Assembly: GCA_003117195.1 (NCBI GenBank)
Contig: BDSI01000229.1
Span: 1-64,000 of the forward strand
Source of the DNA: Eudorina sp. 2006-703-Eu-15
Taxonomy: Eukaryota; Chlorophyta; Chlorophyceae; Chlamydomonadales; Volvocaceae
DNA: 64,000 nt
Direction of reading: 5' to 3'
Position numbers and translations under genes: made by a program
In this document: positions 25,101-37,859 of the stretch, piece by piece
Layout: each line of letters starts with the position of its first letter
How positions within the stretch are numbered: the first letter of the stretch is position 1
The notes under the pieces: model-generated
What the model saw: the letters and a program-made list of their open reading frames with translations, nothing else
Database searches by the model: none
What the model was told of the DNA's origin: nothing

Positions 25101-27421
25101 AGCAGACGTTCAGCGACTACAAGTTGGTCGTGTACGGCGGTTCATGGCGAAGTGGAGACAACTTGCGGGTCTACGTCTGCCGCTATAACAATGCCGCCTC
25201 GGAGTGCCCGTCCCTTAACACCCTGGAAGGCGGTTCATCCTCGTCCCCGCCGCCACCTCCACCCTCTCCATCGAAGAGTGAGGCAAACTAGAAAGGCAAC
25301 CTCTTTGGCGGTTCCAGTACATATGTCTATGTACATATATACCCTTGAACCCTATATATGTACACTGCTGCGTGTACTGCGTGCGTGTATGTGTCTATGC
25401 CAGTAAGACTCGTGCGTGGGGTGGCCTGCGAGCTGCTGAACCCATCCGAGCAATAATACATACAAGCCTGAGTTCATAATAAGCATCTGATACGGAAATC
25501 AACGTTAAGTCCTAGACCTAGTGCGCATGCATGCATGTCCATGTAGTCCATGCATGTGTATGTGCTCGTTACGCACGCACGGAACGGCTTGCAGGCGCGG
25601 ATGCCGGCTACCCGCTGGGATGTTACACTGACAGCGGCAGCCGCATGATTCCCAACATCTTGTCCACGGATGCCGCTATCATGTCGCCGTCGGTCTGCGC
25701 GGCCCTCGCGAAAGCAAGAGGTGCGCGTTTTGCGTGCGTGGCAGCTGTAGCTGGCTGACTGCTGGATGCGTATGGGCCGTTTCCACTGGGTACTTGAATG
25801 ATGCCGTCGATGCAATCGCGCGTTCGTTGCGCTTTCGCTTTCACGCATACCTTGATAGGTATTTCGCACGAAATTCGTGTATCGGTGCAGGCAGCGCAGG
25901 AACAGCTGCAGGTTTATGGATGAAGTATTATTGCTTCATTGCTTGACGTTTCTCACTGAAATGACCGATACACACAGGTAGGGCTGTATATGCAAAATCA
26001 TCAGCCGCAAACTTAAGCCGGCGTGCTGCGTGAATGATGAATTGCAAGAGCGAGGGCAACTGCGAGATGATTATTATGACAAAAATAATAATGTGCCTCA
26101 CTACCTTAGTGGCCAGCGAGCGAGGCAGCCTGTGTCGGGGTCGGGACGGTTGCAGCGGCAACGAGGGCTGCCCGCGGCAGGGCACGAACGGTTTCCATGT
26201 CACCAGCTCGCGCCGGCTGCTGTGTAGAACCTGAAAGAATTCCTCTTGCAAAACGAGCTGGGCACTAAGCCGGACTAGGAAAATTTCGTTGATGAAACGG
26301 AGTAAACGAGTGATACAATTGGCTGGACCGACGGTGGCTGGATGACGTCGTACGCGTGCTAGGGTTCGACACAGTGAAAGCTCCGTCCCCGATCTCGCTA
26401 TCCGATTATTGCATGTATGTTTAGTTGGGTTCTCAGAACTGACCTCGATGATGCGTTGACTGACTACTTTCATGCATGCAGGCTACTCGGTGTACGGGCT
26501 CCAGGCTGGCGGAGAATGTTGGGCAGGCAATGACCTTCAGCGGGCCACCAGCCTGGGCCCCAGCTCCGCCTGCACCTACCCCTGCGCTGGGGACAGCTCC
26601 AAGACCTGTGGCGGGCCGTGGGGCAATAATGTATACACGTTAGCAATAAGTAAGCAGCTACGACGGGAAGGGCGAACGATCAATAATAATACGTGCATAC
26701 TCGGCGCGTGGGCAGCACGGTTCGTCGATTTCTGATTGCTTTCTCGCTATGTTCGGCGTCTTCCGTTGCACGCACGCATGCAGTCGAGAAATATGCGATG
26801 CACAACCTTTACGTAGGACGAAGCTGCAGGAGGACGTGGGTTTGTTGCCCATTACTCGACTAACTCGACTGTATGTGGGTGTCGATCTATTGTATACGTA
26901 CGTCGGTGCGTGCGTCGTCGTCCAGCAGCACCGCTGCCGGCAGTGTAACGACGTATACATTTATTTTTTGCGTGCGTCGGCGTGTCTCATGCCTCCGCAT
27001 TGCAGCGCTGCACGCACACGCTTGCTTGCTTCGTTGTTCCTGACAATAACGTTGTTGCTTGCGTGCGTAGCTAGCTGTCTATTGAGTACTGACGGATTGC
27101 TGATTATTAGCAGTGGAGCCGCGCACGTATGTATGTATATATGTATCAAATATATGTTTTCACACGCGCTGCTCGCTACACGCACGCTTCACACGCGCAA
27201 CATTCACACTACACGCCACACGCTACATACTACATACATGCACGTACGCAGAATGAGCGGCGAGCGAGCATAGGACGCTAGAGACGCGCGGCAACGAACA
27301 CTAAGTTTTGCACCATCGATCCATGTTATTATGTTTATATTGCGTAGCCAAGCAACCCAGCATAAGGTGGAAATTCAACGTATTTATATCCTGCTGTATA
27401 CATGTATATATATGTCTGTAC

Positions 27422-27516
<95 letters not shown>

Positions 27517-28169
27517 GGACTGCAGGTTCGGGCGCTGCTGGTTACCGACTTGGATGCTTCGCCGACAACGGCACGCGCATGGTGCCTGCATTGCTGAGCA
27601 AGGATTATTCCACCCTCACGCCCCAGGGCTGCGCAACGCTGGCCAGGGTGAAAGGTGCGTGCCGTGATTGCTTGATTGTATGTACGGTAGTTATGTTCTG
27701 TATGCACCCAAGCAAGCCCGTCGCCCACCGGCTTGTTTGTCTACTATTGCTCGTGTATGCGTGCGCGCTACAGATATATATACGTATTGAAAAATCTGAA
27801 AACGTTGCGCACCAGCAGTCATCGCCACACATACACGCACATCATACATGGTATATCGATCCGTTATATATGTAAGGTGCGGGCAAGCAACGTCGGCGCG
27901 ATATATACTCTATCTGTCCCTTGCACTCCATCCTGTTCTTACTGCCTAAGCACATACACATGATACGTACATGCATGGCCACAACATTCAATAGATGGAG
28001 CGGCGGGTACGCACGTATGGGAGAATGGTTCAGGTCAGGCGGCTCTGATTCGCATGTATGCCGATCGACTGAATGAGGACGTACGGATGGACAGCAGCAA
28101 GCAGCAGCAGGCAACACACAACGGCGACTTATGTGTATATATGATATCTTATATGACATGGCGAGTGTG

Positions 28170-28205
<36 letters not shown>

Positions 28206-31200
28206 TTCTTGATACTGTTGCCCATTGCCTTTGTACGTACGGTGCAGAATGAATGTATTTTCGTCGGCCGATCGAACTTCGTATGTATCGATCGGCCGAC
28301 GGAGCGAGTGAGTAGGCGGAGTGCCTTACTACTTCGTGTTTATCTGTTCGTGGCTTGACGTCTCAATATCCCACCACGCGCGCATATTGTCTGTCGTCAA
28401 AATTTTGTTGACAGGTAAAATGAGATGATTGAAGCATGGTTGTTACGCCCCACCATCGATCTGTTGTCGGTGCTTCGCAGGCTACACCTTATTTGGCCTC
28501 GAGGCCAGCAACGAATGCTGGGTCGGTAACGACCTTAGCCGAGCGGTCGCTCTGGGACCCAGCGCTGCCTGCAATCAGCAGTGCACGGGCGACAAGTCCC
28601 AGACCTGCGGCGGGCAGTGGGCACTCTCTGTCCATTCATTGGCAGCCAGTAGGTGACGATCATGATGCGCACCGCACCGACCGCCGGAGGCTGTCACGTA
28701 TAGCTACAGTACAGCCACACGTATGGCGGCTTCTTACATTGGGCAAGGTGCATTCCTTCTGCAACACTGTATTTTGGCACACACACACACATATATACAT
28801 ACATATGGCTCTATCGTCGCGCACCGTCACGTATATGTCAGCGTTCGTACATACATACTATACACGCATACACACCATGCACCCAACTTACCGCACTCCT
28901 CTGCTGCCAACGCGCTAATAATAATATCCCTGTTCCGTGCGTGCGTGCTTACATTCACAGGTTCAGATCTCGGGTACCGCCTGGGTTGCTTTACGGACAA
29001 CAGCACACGCATGGTGCCCAACTTTCTGGCTAAGGATAGCTCCATGACGCCTCCCGTCTGCGCGGCCCTCGCCAGGGCACGAGGTGCGTCGGTGTATGTG
29101 ATTTATTCTCGTACACGATGGCGGCTCAGGCATACCCAACAATTATTACATCAACATTAATAAGCAGCAGCAGCAGCGCAAACTTCAGCGACGATGGTGC
29201 AGCTCCCGCGTGTTAACTACTTAATATACACTTATGAGCGAGCGAGCATGACATATAGATCATCATTGCACGGTTTGGGCATTTTATGCATGCATGTGTG
29301 TATGTACCGTTCTGCGCATAGTAATTGACGAGACTAATTATACGCGAGGACCAAAACAATAATATTTTCGTACATACAAATGTGAGGCGCGTCTCCGAGC
29401 AAGTACTCCATGTTATTAATAGAACATTTTTTGTCAACTTTGCGAAGCTGTATGTACGTAGTCCGCGCCGCCGTACATCAAGTGTATATGTTGCGGGGTT
29501 TCTGTTCTCGTCCCATCCACGCATGCGAAGTGGAAAGGTGCGACTGGAGCACATGCGAGGTCCCAACTATATACGTAGTTGCGTATTTACTTGCAAATAT
29601 TTAGATGTCAGAGCCCGAAGGCCGCCTCCCAACCGACAATCAATATAATGGGTGATGCTTTCATACATGTATCATACATACGCCCCCGCCCAGGTTTCAC
29701 GTTGTATAGCCTCCAAGTGAGTGACGAATGTTACGGCGGCAACGACCTAAGGCGGGCCATAAGCCTGGGTCCCAGCTCTACCTGCACCTATGCCTGCGCT
29801 GGGGACGGCTCCAAGACTTGTGGCGGGCCGTGGGGCAATAGCCTCTACACTTTCACGGCCAGTAAGTTAGACGCAGCGCTTGGATCGCGGCGAGAGGTTA
29901 GCTGGACTTGCGCATAATATATTATTTCTGTAACTTTTGTATTACGTTCTGTACGCTACCGCGCGCCACGTACAAATTAAGATGTCCATATGCTTACTAT
30001 TTTTATTCAGTGTATATTTGATTGTATTAGCTGTGGGTTTTAAATTTATTGTGAAGTGGTATAATGGGGAGCCTAATACATGTGTAGCTGCAGTTTTGTA
30101 GTGCGTTGTGTAGTAAATATGGATACGTGCATAAGTACGGACTACACGTATACGCCATCCACTTGACTACCTGCGTGCACGCACTACTCCAGCGCACGCA
30201 TCAACAGTGATATAATGACATACATAATGGAAAACACTACCTGCCTAGCTATCGTCCTGTGTACATACCTGCGCTACTGATGCCCCACATCATATATATA
30301 TATAGATCGCCATATATATATGCATATAGATTATTGGTCCGACGCACTTCGTTGGTTGGTGTATGCATGCTTGCAGGCGCGGACGCCGGCTACCCGCTGG
30401 GATGTTACACTGACAACAGTAACCGCATGGTTCCCAACATCCTGTCCATCGATTCCTCCATGACGCCCGCAGTCTGCGCGGCACTTGCCCGGTCCAAAGG
30501 TCGGTCGGTCGATATAAACCTAAAAAGCAAGCGAATTCATTTGCCGACATGAATGCAGCTAATGCAGCACGCAAGTACGCTTCTGTTTCCTTAGGCATGT
30601 ATATGTAGGGCTTGCCTCCGAGGTGAGTATTCCTATAAAGCAGTCATGATTTGATTTTTCATAACCTTACTTCGTTGCTTCTGTCCTTCTTATCTTGCCG
30701 GGTTCGTATCGTTCATCCAGCGACGCACGCACACCAGTCATTTCAATCGAGATCATACCATCTATCCAGCAGAAGCTCCCCGTGTGCGTATGCGTGCGTA
30801 TATATGGTTGCAGGCTATGCATACTACGGTCTCCAGGCGTCACAAGAATGCTGGGCGGGCAACGACTTAAAGAAAGCAATGAGCCTGGGACCCAGTGCCG
30901 CCTGCACCGACGCTTGCAGGGGAGACACGACTCAGACCTGCGGCGGGCAGTGGGCTAACAGCATCTACTCACTTGTCCAAAGTAAGCCCCAAAGCAATCA
31001 ATGGCGGGAGCAAGTAAAAAGGAGCAAGGGATTAACGTAGCCCCGCAGTGGATTACAGCACACGTGTACGTATTCGCAGTGTCCAGTGCGATAACACGCG
31101 ACTCGCTTGCACGAATAATACCGGATGGTTGTCCTGCAGAATTTTTCCGCGCCCACGGTGCGTGGGTAATAGCACCGCAGGTAGGGATTCTCTCATGTCT

Positions 31201-34200
31201 CCTTGCTACGTATTTGTGCGTGCGTGTGCGTGCGTGTGCACGCGCCCCCTGCTGCCATGTAGCCGCATCTATTGTCCACCTACCTACTTATTACCTACTG
31301 CCTATCTACCGCGTGATCATGCGACACGCGCGCAGATCCCTCGCCCGTCGGCTACCGCCTTGGATGCTTCACGGACAACAGCAGCCGCTTGGTACCTGTC
31401 CTGGTCGCATCGGGGTCGTCTATTACACCACAGGCCTGTGCAGCGATGGCCAAGGCAAAAGGTGCGCACATCTACGTATCTGTATGCGCTGTGTGACGAC
31501 GTCGTGCCTAGCTAGGTAGCCTGCTGGCTAGTACGTACTACGTACTTGCCTACTTCTACCCTTGCTTGTTTATACGGTTTGTTCCTGGAGCTGCATAATA
31601 ACGAAGGCTTTCGTGCCAATTTCACCACAACTGAAACGTTTAACGTTGGCGTTTGGAGTTGTTGAACGGTTCTATCTCTATCTTCTTCGCACGTACTCGC
31701 ATCGTCGTTACAGTTTTCCGTGGATTCTGACCGATGGTGGTATATACATACATTATATACATGCATATGTACACATTACGTAGCGAACTTGATGTGCTTG
31801 GATCCGCCCACAATCGCAGTTCCCAGTTCATTAGCGCCTCCGCATTCCCGGCGTACGGCCGCAGGCTACACTCTGTACGGCCTTCAGGCGGGAGGCGAAT
31901 GCTGGGCCGGCACAGATTTGTCACGAGCAATCAGCTTGGGGCCCAGCACCGCCTGCAACTGGCGGTGCACGGGAGACAGCTCGCAGTACTGCGGCGGCCC
32001 GTGGGCGAACCAGCTCTACTCCGTTGCGGCTGCAGGGCAGGACGCCGGTTACCGCCTTGGATGTTTCGCGGACAACGGCACTCGGATGGTGCCGACATTC
32101 ATTTCAAAAGACAACGCCATGACGCCTCAAAGATGCGCGGTGCTTGCTGCGGCCAGAGGTCGGTACAATGGCTGGACCCGCCGTGTTTTAAGCCGCCCAC
32201 TTCTGTAACTTTCGTTGCTTTGGGCGCAGACATACATGTGTTACATTTACTATTATATACTATTTTATTATAATACATATATATATATATATATATATTA
32301 CATTAAATTGTATGATTTGATTGCATTACATGTAGTTATATGCATATATACTATTGCATTAAATACTGTTATATGTTATTTTATAATTAATACGTAAGTA
32401 TGCAAGCAAGTATATTGTATTGTATTGTGTTATATCATATTATATTATATTGTATTATTTTATTGTATGACTACAAACATATATGAGTAATGCATGTAGT
32501 GTTTTTTCACATGTACGTACATGTACATACATCGATCGATCGATCGATCGATCGATCGTGTGTTATTGTGTTCCCGCCGCTCTTTGCGAGTGGATTATTG
32601 ATGACGACGCGCCTTCATGCGTGGTGTTACTTTATTTGTACATACATACGTATACATACGCACCTGCCAAATAAATGCATGCAGGGTTTGCACTTTACAG
32701 CCTCCAGGTCAGCGACGAGTGCTACGGCGGAAATGACCTGCAGCGAGCCATCACCTTGGGGCCCAGCTCTGCCTGCACGCAGAATTGTGCGGGAGACAAC
32801 AGCCAGACCTGCGGCGGTAACTGGGCAAACAATCTGTACTCGTTGACGACAAGTAAGTATCTTCGCTACCTGCTGACAGCAACATGTGCAGATTAGATAA
32901 CTATATAGATATCACGAAGTAGTATATATATGCGTCGTCGTAATCCTTGCTTGCGAATAATACGATTATTGGTGAATGCACGAGTAGCACGATCGAGTAT
33001 GCGCGCGTGGATCCAAGTAATTGCTGGATTAGCTGGATTCGTCCCTGCCGCCACAAAACATAGCAGTTGTTTGCACCACCCAAGCGAAGCTCTCTCGAGC
33101 AGCACGCGGTTTCCGATTGCGTACAAGTATAACTGACGTCTCGTCTTTCCGCCTACGCACATGCAGGCTTGGATCCCGGCTACCGCCTGGGCTGTTTCAC
33201 GGACAACAGCACCCGTATGGTCCCCAACCTTCTGGCCGCTGACAACTCCGTGACTCCCTCCGTCTGCGCGTCGCTTGCAAGGTCGAAAGGTATGTATATA
33301 TGCATGTATGTGCACAAACGTGGAAAAATTACTAGTTCGAAGGTGGGTATGCAAGTGAGCCCGCATAGGCCTTATTACTTGCGTTACTTGCGTAGAAAGT
33401 GGTAGATGCCATCGATCGATCGATACGATCGATATGATCACTAACCTCACATGGACGGAGGCAGGCACGCCGGGTGTCCATCTGCTGTATGTTAGCCCGC
33501 AACGTGGTTCGCTAATAGGGGCGCCCTGGTGGCTAACTCCCCCTGAGCGGGCTTTATCCCTTGCCATGGTTGGTTCTCAGGAACGGGGTGGTTCCCTGGT
33601 AGTGTGGGCCCGGGGAGTGTTTCGGTGCACTTGGGGAGCCTGTCCGGAGCGCCATGGTGGCGTTAGTTCATTTAGGCAGCAGTGTATGGTGAGGAGCCTC
33701 GGCTGTCGCCGGGGCTGTCACCGATGACCCGCGGGGTCCGCTGTAACATCCTAATAATAAACGTATATATTCGTTAGTTTCAGTCTTCTCAGAGTCAACA
33801 TCCCCATCCATAGTCGTAGTAGTAACGAACTGATGTTTCTGCATCTGATGTAGGGCGGGCAACGTAAGACTTCACACGCAGTGCTCCACATACATGCGCA
33901 TAAGTTTAGGCCGCCAAATATATGTGCCTCAACACCGGGCGTACCAAAACTTCTATATATACGTGTTCTGCAACTGTGTATGTAGTACAATGCGCCGCCC
34001 CGCCGTGTGCCGGCACCCGTCGCTTGTCGTCGCCCGTACCCGTTATACATACCTGCGTACGTGTTGGTTTGCATGTGCGTGAACCGAGCGACCAAGCAAG
34101 GTTATCATCTCGTTTTATTCGCGCGCGCGCAGGTTACTCGATTTACAGCCTCCAGGTCAGCGGTGAGTGCTACGGCGGCAGCGACCTGCAGCGGGCCACC

Positions 34201-36006
34201 AGCCTGCTGGGCCCCAGCTCCGCCTGCACCTACCCCTGCGCTGGGGACAGCTCCAAGACCTGTGGCGGGCCGTGGGGCAACAACCTCTACTCCCTCACTC
34301 TTAGTAAGCCATACATGCATGTAGTACATACATGACGATCAAGGGCTTTTGTGTGCAACATTAGTAACACGAGTATTGACATCGATGCATGTATATATGA
34401 ATGCCTGCTGCATGCATGTATATATGTCTTAATGAGTGCGTTCAACCGGCCGATGGTAGGTGATGACGGAACGGTTTATGGTCTATGGCAAAGGCCTATG
34501 CATGTATGTATCGGTATCATATGTAGGTCATCATCACACTATTTACACATCTACCTCCCAACCCAAAGGACTGGGTGGCATCAGAATAACCAGAAGGCGG
34601 GGCAATTATGAGCCGCATGGACGCTCAGCGGGGCGGGGCGGGCATCCGCAGGCTATACATACAAAAATATTCCGTCCCTTGATATGCCGAGGACTGCTGC
34701 CAACGCAATACGACAGCGAATGCCAGCGATGCATAATTTTACGTACCACGTACTAATAGTATGCCTCTACCTTCATCAATCGTGGCGTGTGTGTATGTAT
34801 GTATGTGTGTGTGATGTGCGTTGGTTAAGTAATTGGGGGCAAGCTAATAATAAGGGTGGAGATAGTGGAGAGATTATGGATTTTTCTCCTCCCGCGCGCC
34901 AAGTGCGTCCTGCGGCTGCGATATATACGAAAACCCTTGCTTGGAACGTTCCCTTATCTCCAACCAAATGTCAACCGCTGCTTTGTGCCCCGTCGTTGTG
35001 CTCACAGCCTTGGACACCGGCAACCTCTTGGGCTGTTATGCGGATAATGGCAACCGCATGATTCCCACGCTGCTGGCCATAGATCGGACGTACATGACAC
35101 CCTTCGCGTGTGCGACACTGGCAAGGGCAAGGGGTGCGTGCGTGCGTGCGTGATTGAATGGTTCGCATTATTATTTATACGCAAGTGCATTTTCCCCCCG
35201 TGCGTCGATGCATGAATTACATGATGAATGTCTACACACACATCCATTTTGCAGCCTGTTGTGCGTGCTCGATCGTAGGTGTGGCTTGGCTTGGAAAGGT
35301 TTACTTTTGCATCCGTGATATTAGTACGCACGTAGTAATGAGCTGATTAATCGATGCGTACGTGATGAAAAAGGGTACCTACCCTGTCATGCACTACATG
35401 CACTGCGTCCCACCTGGTAGCCCCACTCACCGATATCATGCTTGCTTCCGTGACGGGCGAGTCGTCGCGTCGGGTGTTGTTAGTGTTATTATTATTATTA
35501 CCACGCAGTACTATTATTTTAGACCTCGCTGCCTAACCATCAATGAATCCGGGTCGCTCGGCACTACTATGCACGTTGAAGAACATAATCCAAGCAAGCA
35601 CGGGCGATCGATGCTAAATCGATATACTTTCCGGAACCCAATGTATATACGGCGCTAACGCGCCAATGACGTGTGATACATACGACTTGTATGTACGACG
35701 GCGGAGTAGCTTTTGTTCTGCATAACAGATTGATGACAGAATCAAGTCCGTCACGTACACATACAAGCATATGCATTATGATACGTAGCGAATGAAGTGT
35801 TGCCGGATCCCTGCTGCTGGCTGTTTTTAGGGTTTACACTGTACGGCATTCAAGTGGGCGTGGAATGCTACGGCGGCACCGACCTCAAGCGTGCCACCAG
35901 TCTGGGCACCAGCTCCGCCTGCACCCAGACGTGCTCCGGGGACATAAAGAAGACGTGCGGCGGCAACTGGGCGAACACTGTGTACTCCTTCAGTCCAACC
36001 CAATGA
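22178..36006 (+). CDS. Secreted gametolysin-type metallopeptidase (M11) with eight WSC domains, 1293 aa, 20 exons
   Basis: Exons: 22178-22283, 22820-23073, 23455-24004, 24339-24691, 25016-25277, 25595-25720, 26482-26649, 27526-27654, 28481-28648, 28961-29083, 29694-29861, 30377-30499, 30814-30981, 31336-31461, 31865-32158, 32685-32852, 33167-33289, 34133-34303, 35008-35133, 35831-36006 (TGA). All junction phases agree; total 1294 codons. Residues 1-25 are a signal peptide. A propeptide-like segment with ITGTLTF and GATIRL follows (about 55-120). The catalytic motif QESIHNYGLVH spans 297-307 across an intron, with E298 and zinc ligands H301 and H307, and a Met-turn at M322 (STAMG). Gln in place of the usual first His is known in Chlamydomonas and Volvox gametolysins, which cut cell-wall or matrix glycoproteins. 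A Ser/Pro linker (about 492-508) leads to eight WSC domains of 97-100 residues (509-1293), each with GC[YF]xD, ECWxGNDL-like and TCGGxW motifs. WSC domains bind or sit among polysaccharides, so they may anchor the enzyme to the wall (inference). Confidence 0.9.
27425..27515 (+). repeat. (TG)45 microsatellite next to a splice acceptor
   Basis: The run ends ten bases before the AG (27524-27525) that starts the first exon of WSC domain 2. On the transcript it is a long UG repeat occupying the position of the polypyrimidine tract. Confidence 0.97.
33467..33766 (+). mobile_element. GC-rich insert with retroposon-like 3' tail in peptidase intron 17
   Basis: About 300 bp of GC-rich, repeat-free sequence interrupts an otherwise AT-rich intron full of ATCG repeats. 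Its end, GCGGGGTCCGCTG then TAACATC and CTAATAATAA (33731-33760), matches 12741-12768. This fits a SINE or truncated LINE with an (AAT)n tail. No coding frame is recognised and no convincing target duplication was found. Confidence 0.45.
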
Positions 36007-37757
36007 CGAATATAGTTGTATACATGTTGAGCGCGCTTGATTGCTCATCGTTGCTTGGGGCTGCGGGCTGGCTGGGCGGCTTGTTGATCGGTATATATAT
36101 GTACCGATCGAGCGATTTACACCGACACATGACGACGATCATGGAGAAATGGCAGAGTGAACTCGGAACTACTCGGCAACGAACGAAAGGTAGATAGCCG
36201 GTAAATAGCCCTATGACATTATAGGGGGGGTAACCCCCTCGTAACCATTACCCAGGGGGGTGAGGGTGGGCCCAAACAGTTCGCCACGCACCTCCAGATG
36301 AAGGACTAGGCGACCATGGGCTTCACGCACATAAATGAACAGATTTTACATGTGAGGAATTACCGTGGGGTTACCCTGGGATACGTTTACCCACCCAGCC
36401 CCGTAGGGAGGTACCCGGGGGTTACCCCCGGTTTACCCTGCCTGGGTAGGAATGCCATAGGGTAGAGGTCAGAAGGTGCGGCGATCCGTACTTACCTACA
36501 CTTCCATGCACACGCACAGCAAACTCCTTATTACTTCCGCTCGATCGGCGGGGAACCGATACATACACCGGCGGATGGGACTGATGGATGGATGGGACGA
36601 ATGCGTTGGAACGAGATAGAGGGTGCTGATGCTTTCATCGTTCGCTGTGTGTGTGTGTGCGGGATGATACGTATCGCGTGCGTGGCGGTGATGAGCTCGA
36701 GGGGCGGCGGTGGCTGGAATCCCCTGCAGCCGAGTGCGTGGGTGCGCGCGCGCGCGTGGGCTTATTATATTCCTATCCAAAAGTTCGATTACATGCATGT
36801 GCCAACAAGGAGCGAGGAAGCTACGCGACAGAGCGTAGGTAGGTAGGTAGATAGGTAGGCTTCTGCTGGTCAGCCTGCCTGCTCCATACGCGCCAGCCTG
36901 TTTATACATGTCCATATATATGTCCATGCCGCACACGCAGACGTGCACGTGCCAAGTCGCGTGCCGGCGTGCGTGCGTGCTCGGGTCCGTCCATCTACGT
37001 AGAGAACGTATGTACGCGGGCTGCTCGCAGCGTGCTTAGTTTGTTTGTTCGGTTGCTGAATTGTTGTCCGGCGCGGTAATAATCTCGCTGCCGTCGCCGG
37101 TCTGTCTTCTGTGCGCCAGCTTCTGTTGGGCGCCTTGCTTAGTTCTGTCGGCCAATGCTGTCGTCGCCGCTAGCTAGCTAGACGTCTGCGAGTCTCGTTT
37201 ATTGTGAAAACCCGCCGCCGCAATGGATGGCTGGATTGTGCGGGGGGCTGCTGGATTGGGAAGGCAGGAAAGGTTGATGATGAGCATGCATGCATGGAGG
37301 TTCATAATTCGGTGCCCGGCTTCGTTGCTCACGGACATTATTGTGATAGCTGCTGGTTCCGTTCCAGGAGATGTACGTTGCGTTTCGGTCGGTACGTACG
37401 GGGTCGGCAGGTGCTATATACGTATGTACGTAGTTAGTGCGTTCGTGCCGCAAGACGTTGAGTACGTCGAAATTCTCCCTGCATGTGCTCCGCATCGTTA
37501 GTCCTGAGACGTACGGCTGCTATCGAAATCGCATGGATGAATATATATTGATCGAGAACCAGGCAGGAAAATACGCGAGTCAACCCCGCCCCCAAATCCG
37601 CCGCCCCCAAACGGAACAAGTAGCCTGCCGACATGGTAACGGATGGGACAATGATTACGTCGCGCGCGAGCATCGATGCTCATGCTTGCGTGCGTGATTC
37701 ATTTGTGTATTTCTTGCGCTCGACCTGTGTGCGTGAGTGCGTGCTTGTATGTGTGGT
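36007..37757. other. 1.75-kb intergenic region after the peptidase gene
   Basis: The region holds the 3' untranslated region of the peptidase gene, the MITE at 36207-36462 and short GTGTG, GCGC and TAGG runs. No gene was recognised. No clear TGTAA polyadenylation signal, the usual volvocine form, was seen within 200 bp of the stop. Confidence 0.55.
36207..36462. mobile_element. 256-bp MITE with TAG target duplication
   Basis: The left end CCCTATGACATT and the right end AATGCCATAGGG are inverted repeats of 12 bp with one mismatch. Both are flanked by TAG (36204-36206 and 36463-36465). Further inward both ends carry GGGGGTAACCCCC-like palindromes. It is too short to code for a transposase. Superfamily is not assigned; a 3-bp duplication is compatible with PIF/Harbinger or CACTA types. 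Confidence 0.7.
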
Positions 37758-37769
37758 GCGTGGCCCGGT
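37758..37769 (+). repeat. LINE target-site duplication, left copy
   Basis: GCGTGGCCCGGT is repeated exactly at 39333-39344 and brackets the LINE fragment. Confidence 0.85.
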
Positions 37770-37859
37770 GCGGGCATGACGGGATGTCAAACCATTACAC
37801 GTTATGAGGTCAGCGCTATCCACCAAGGTCTTACTATGAGAAACTCCGACAAAGGCCTT

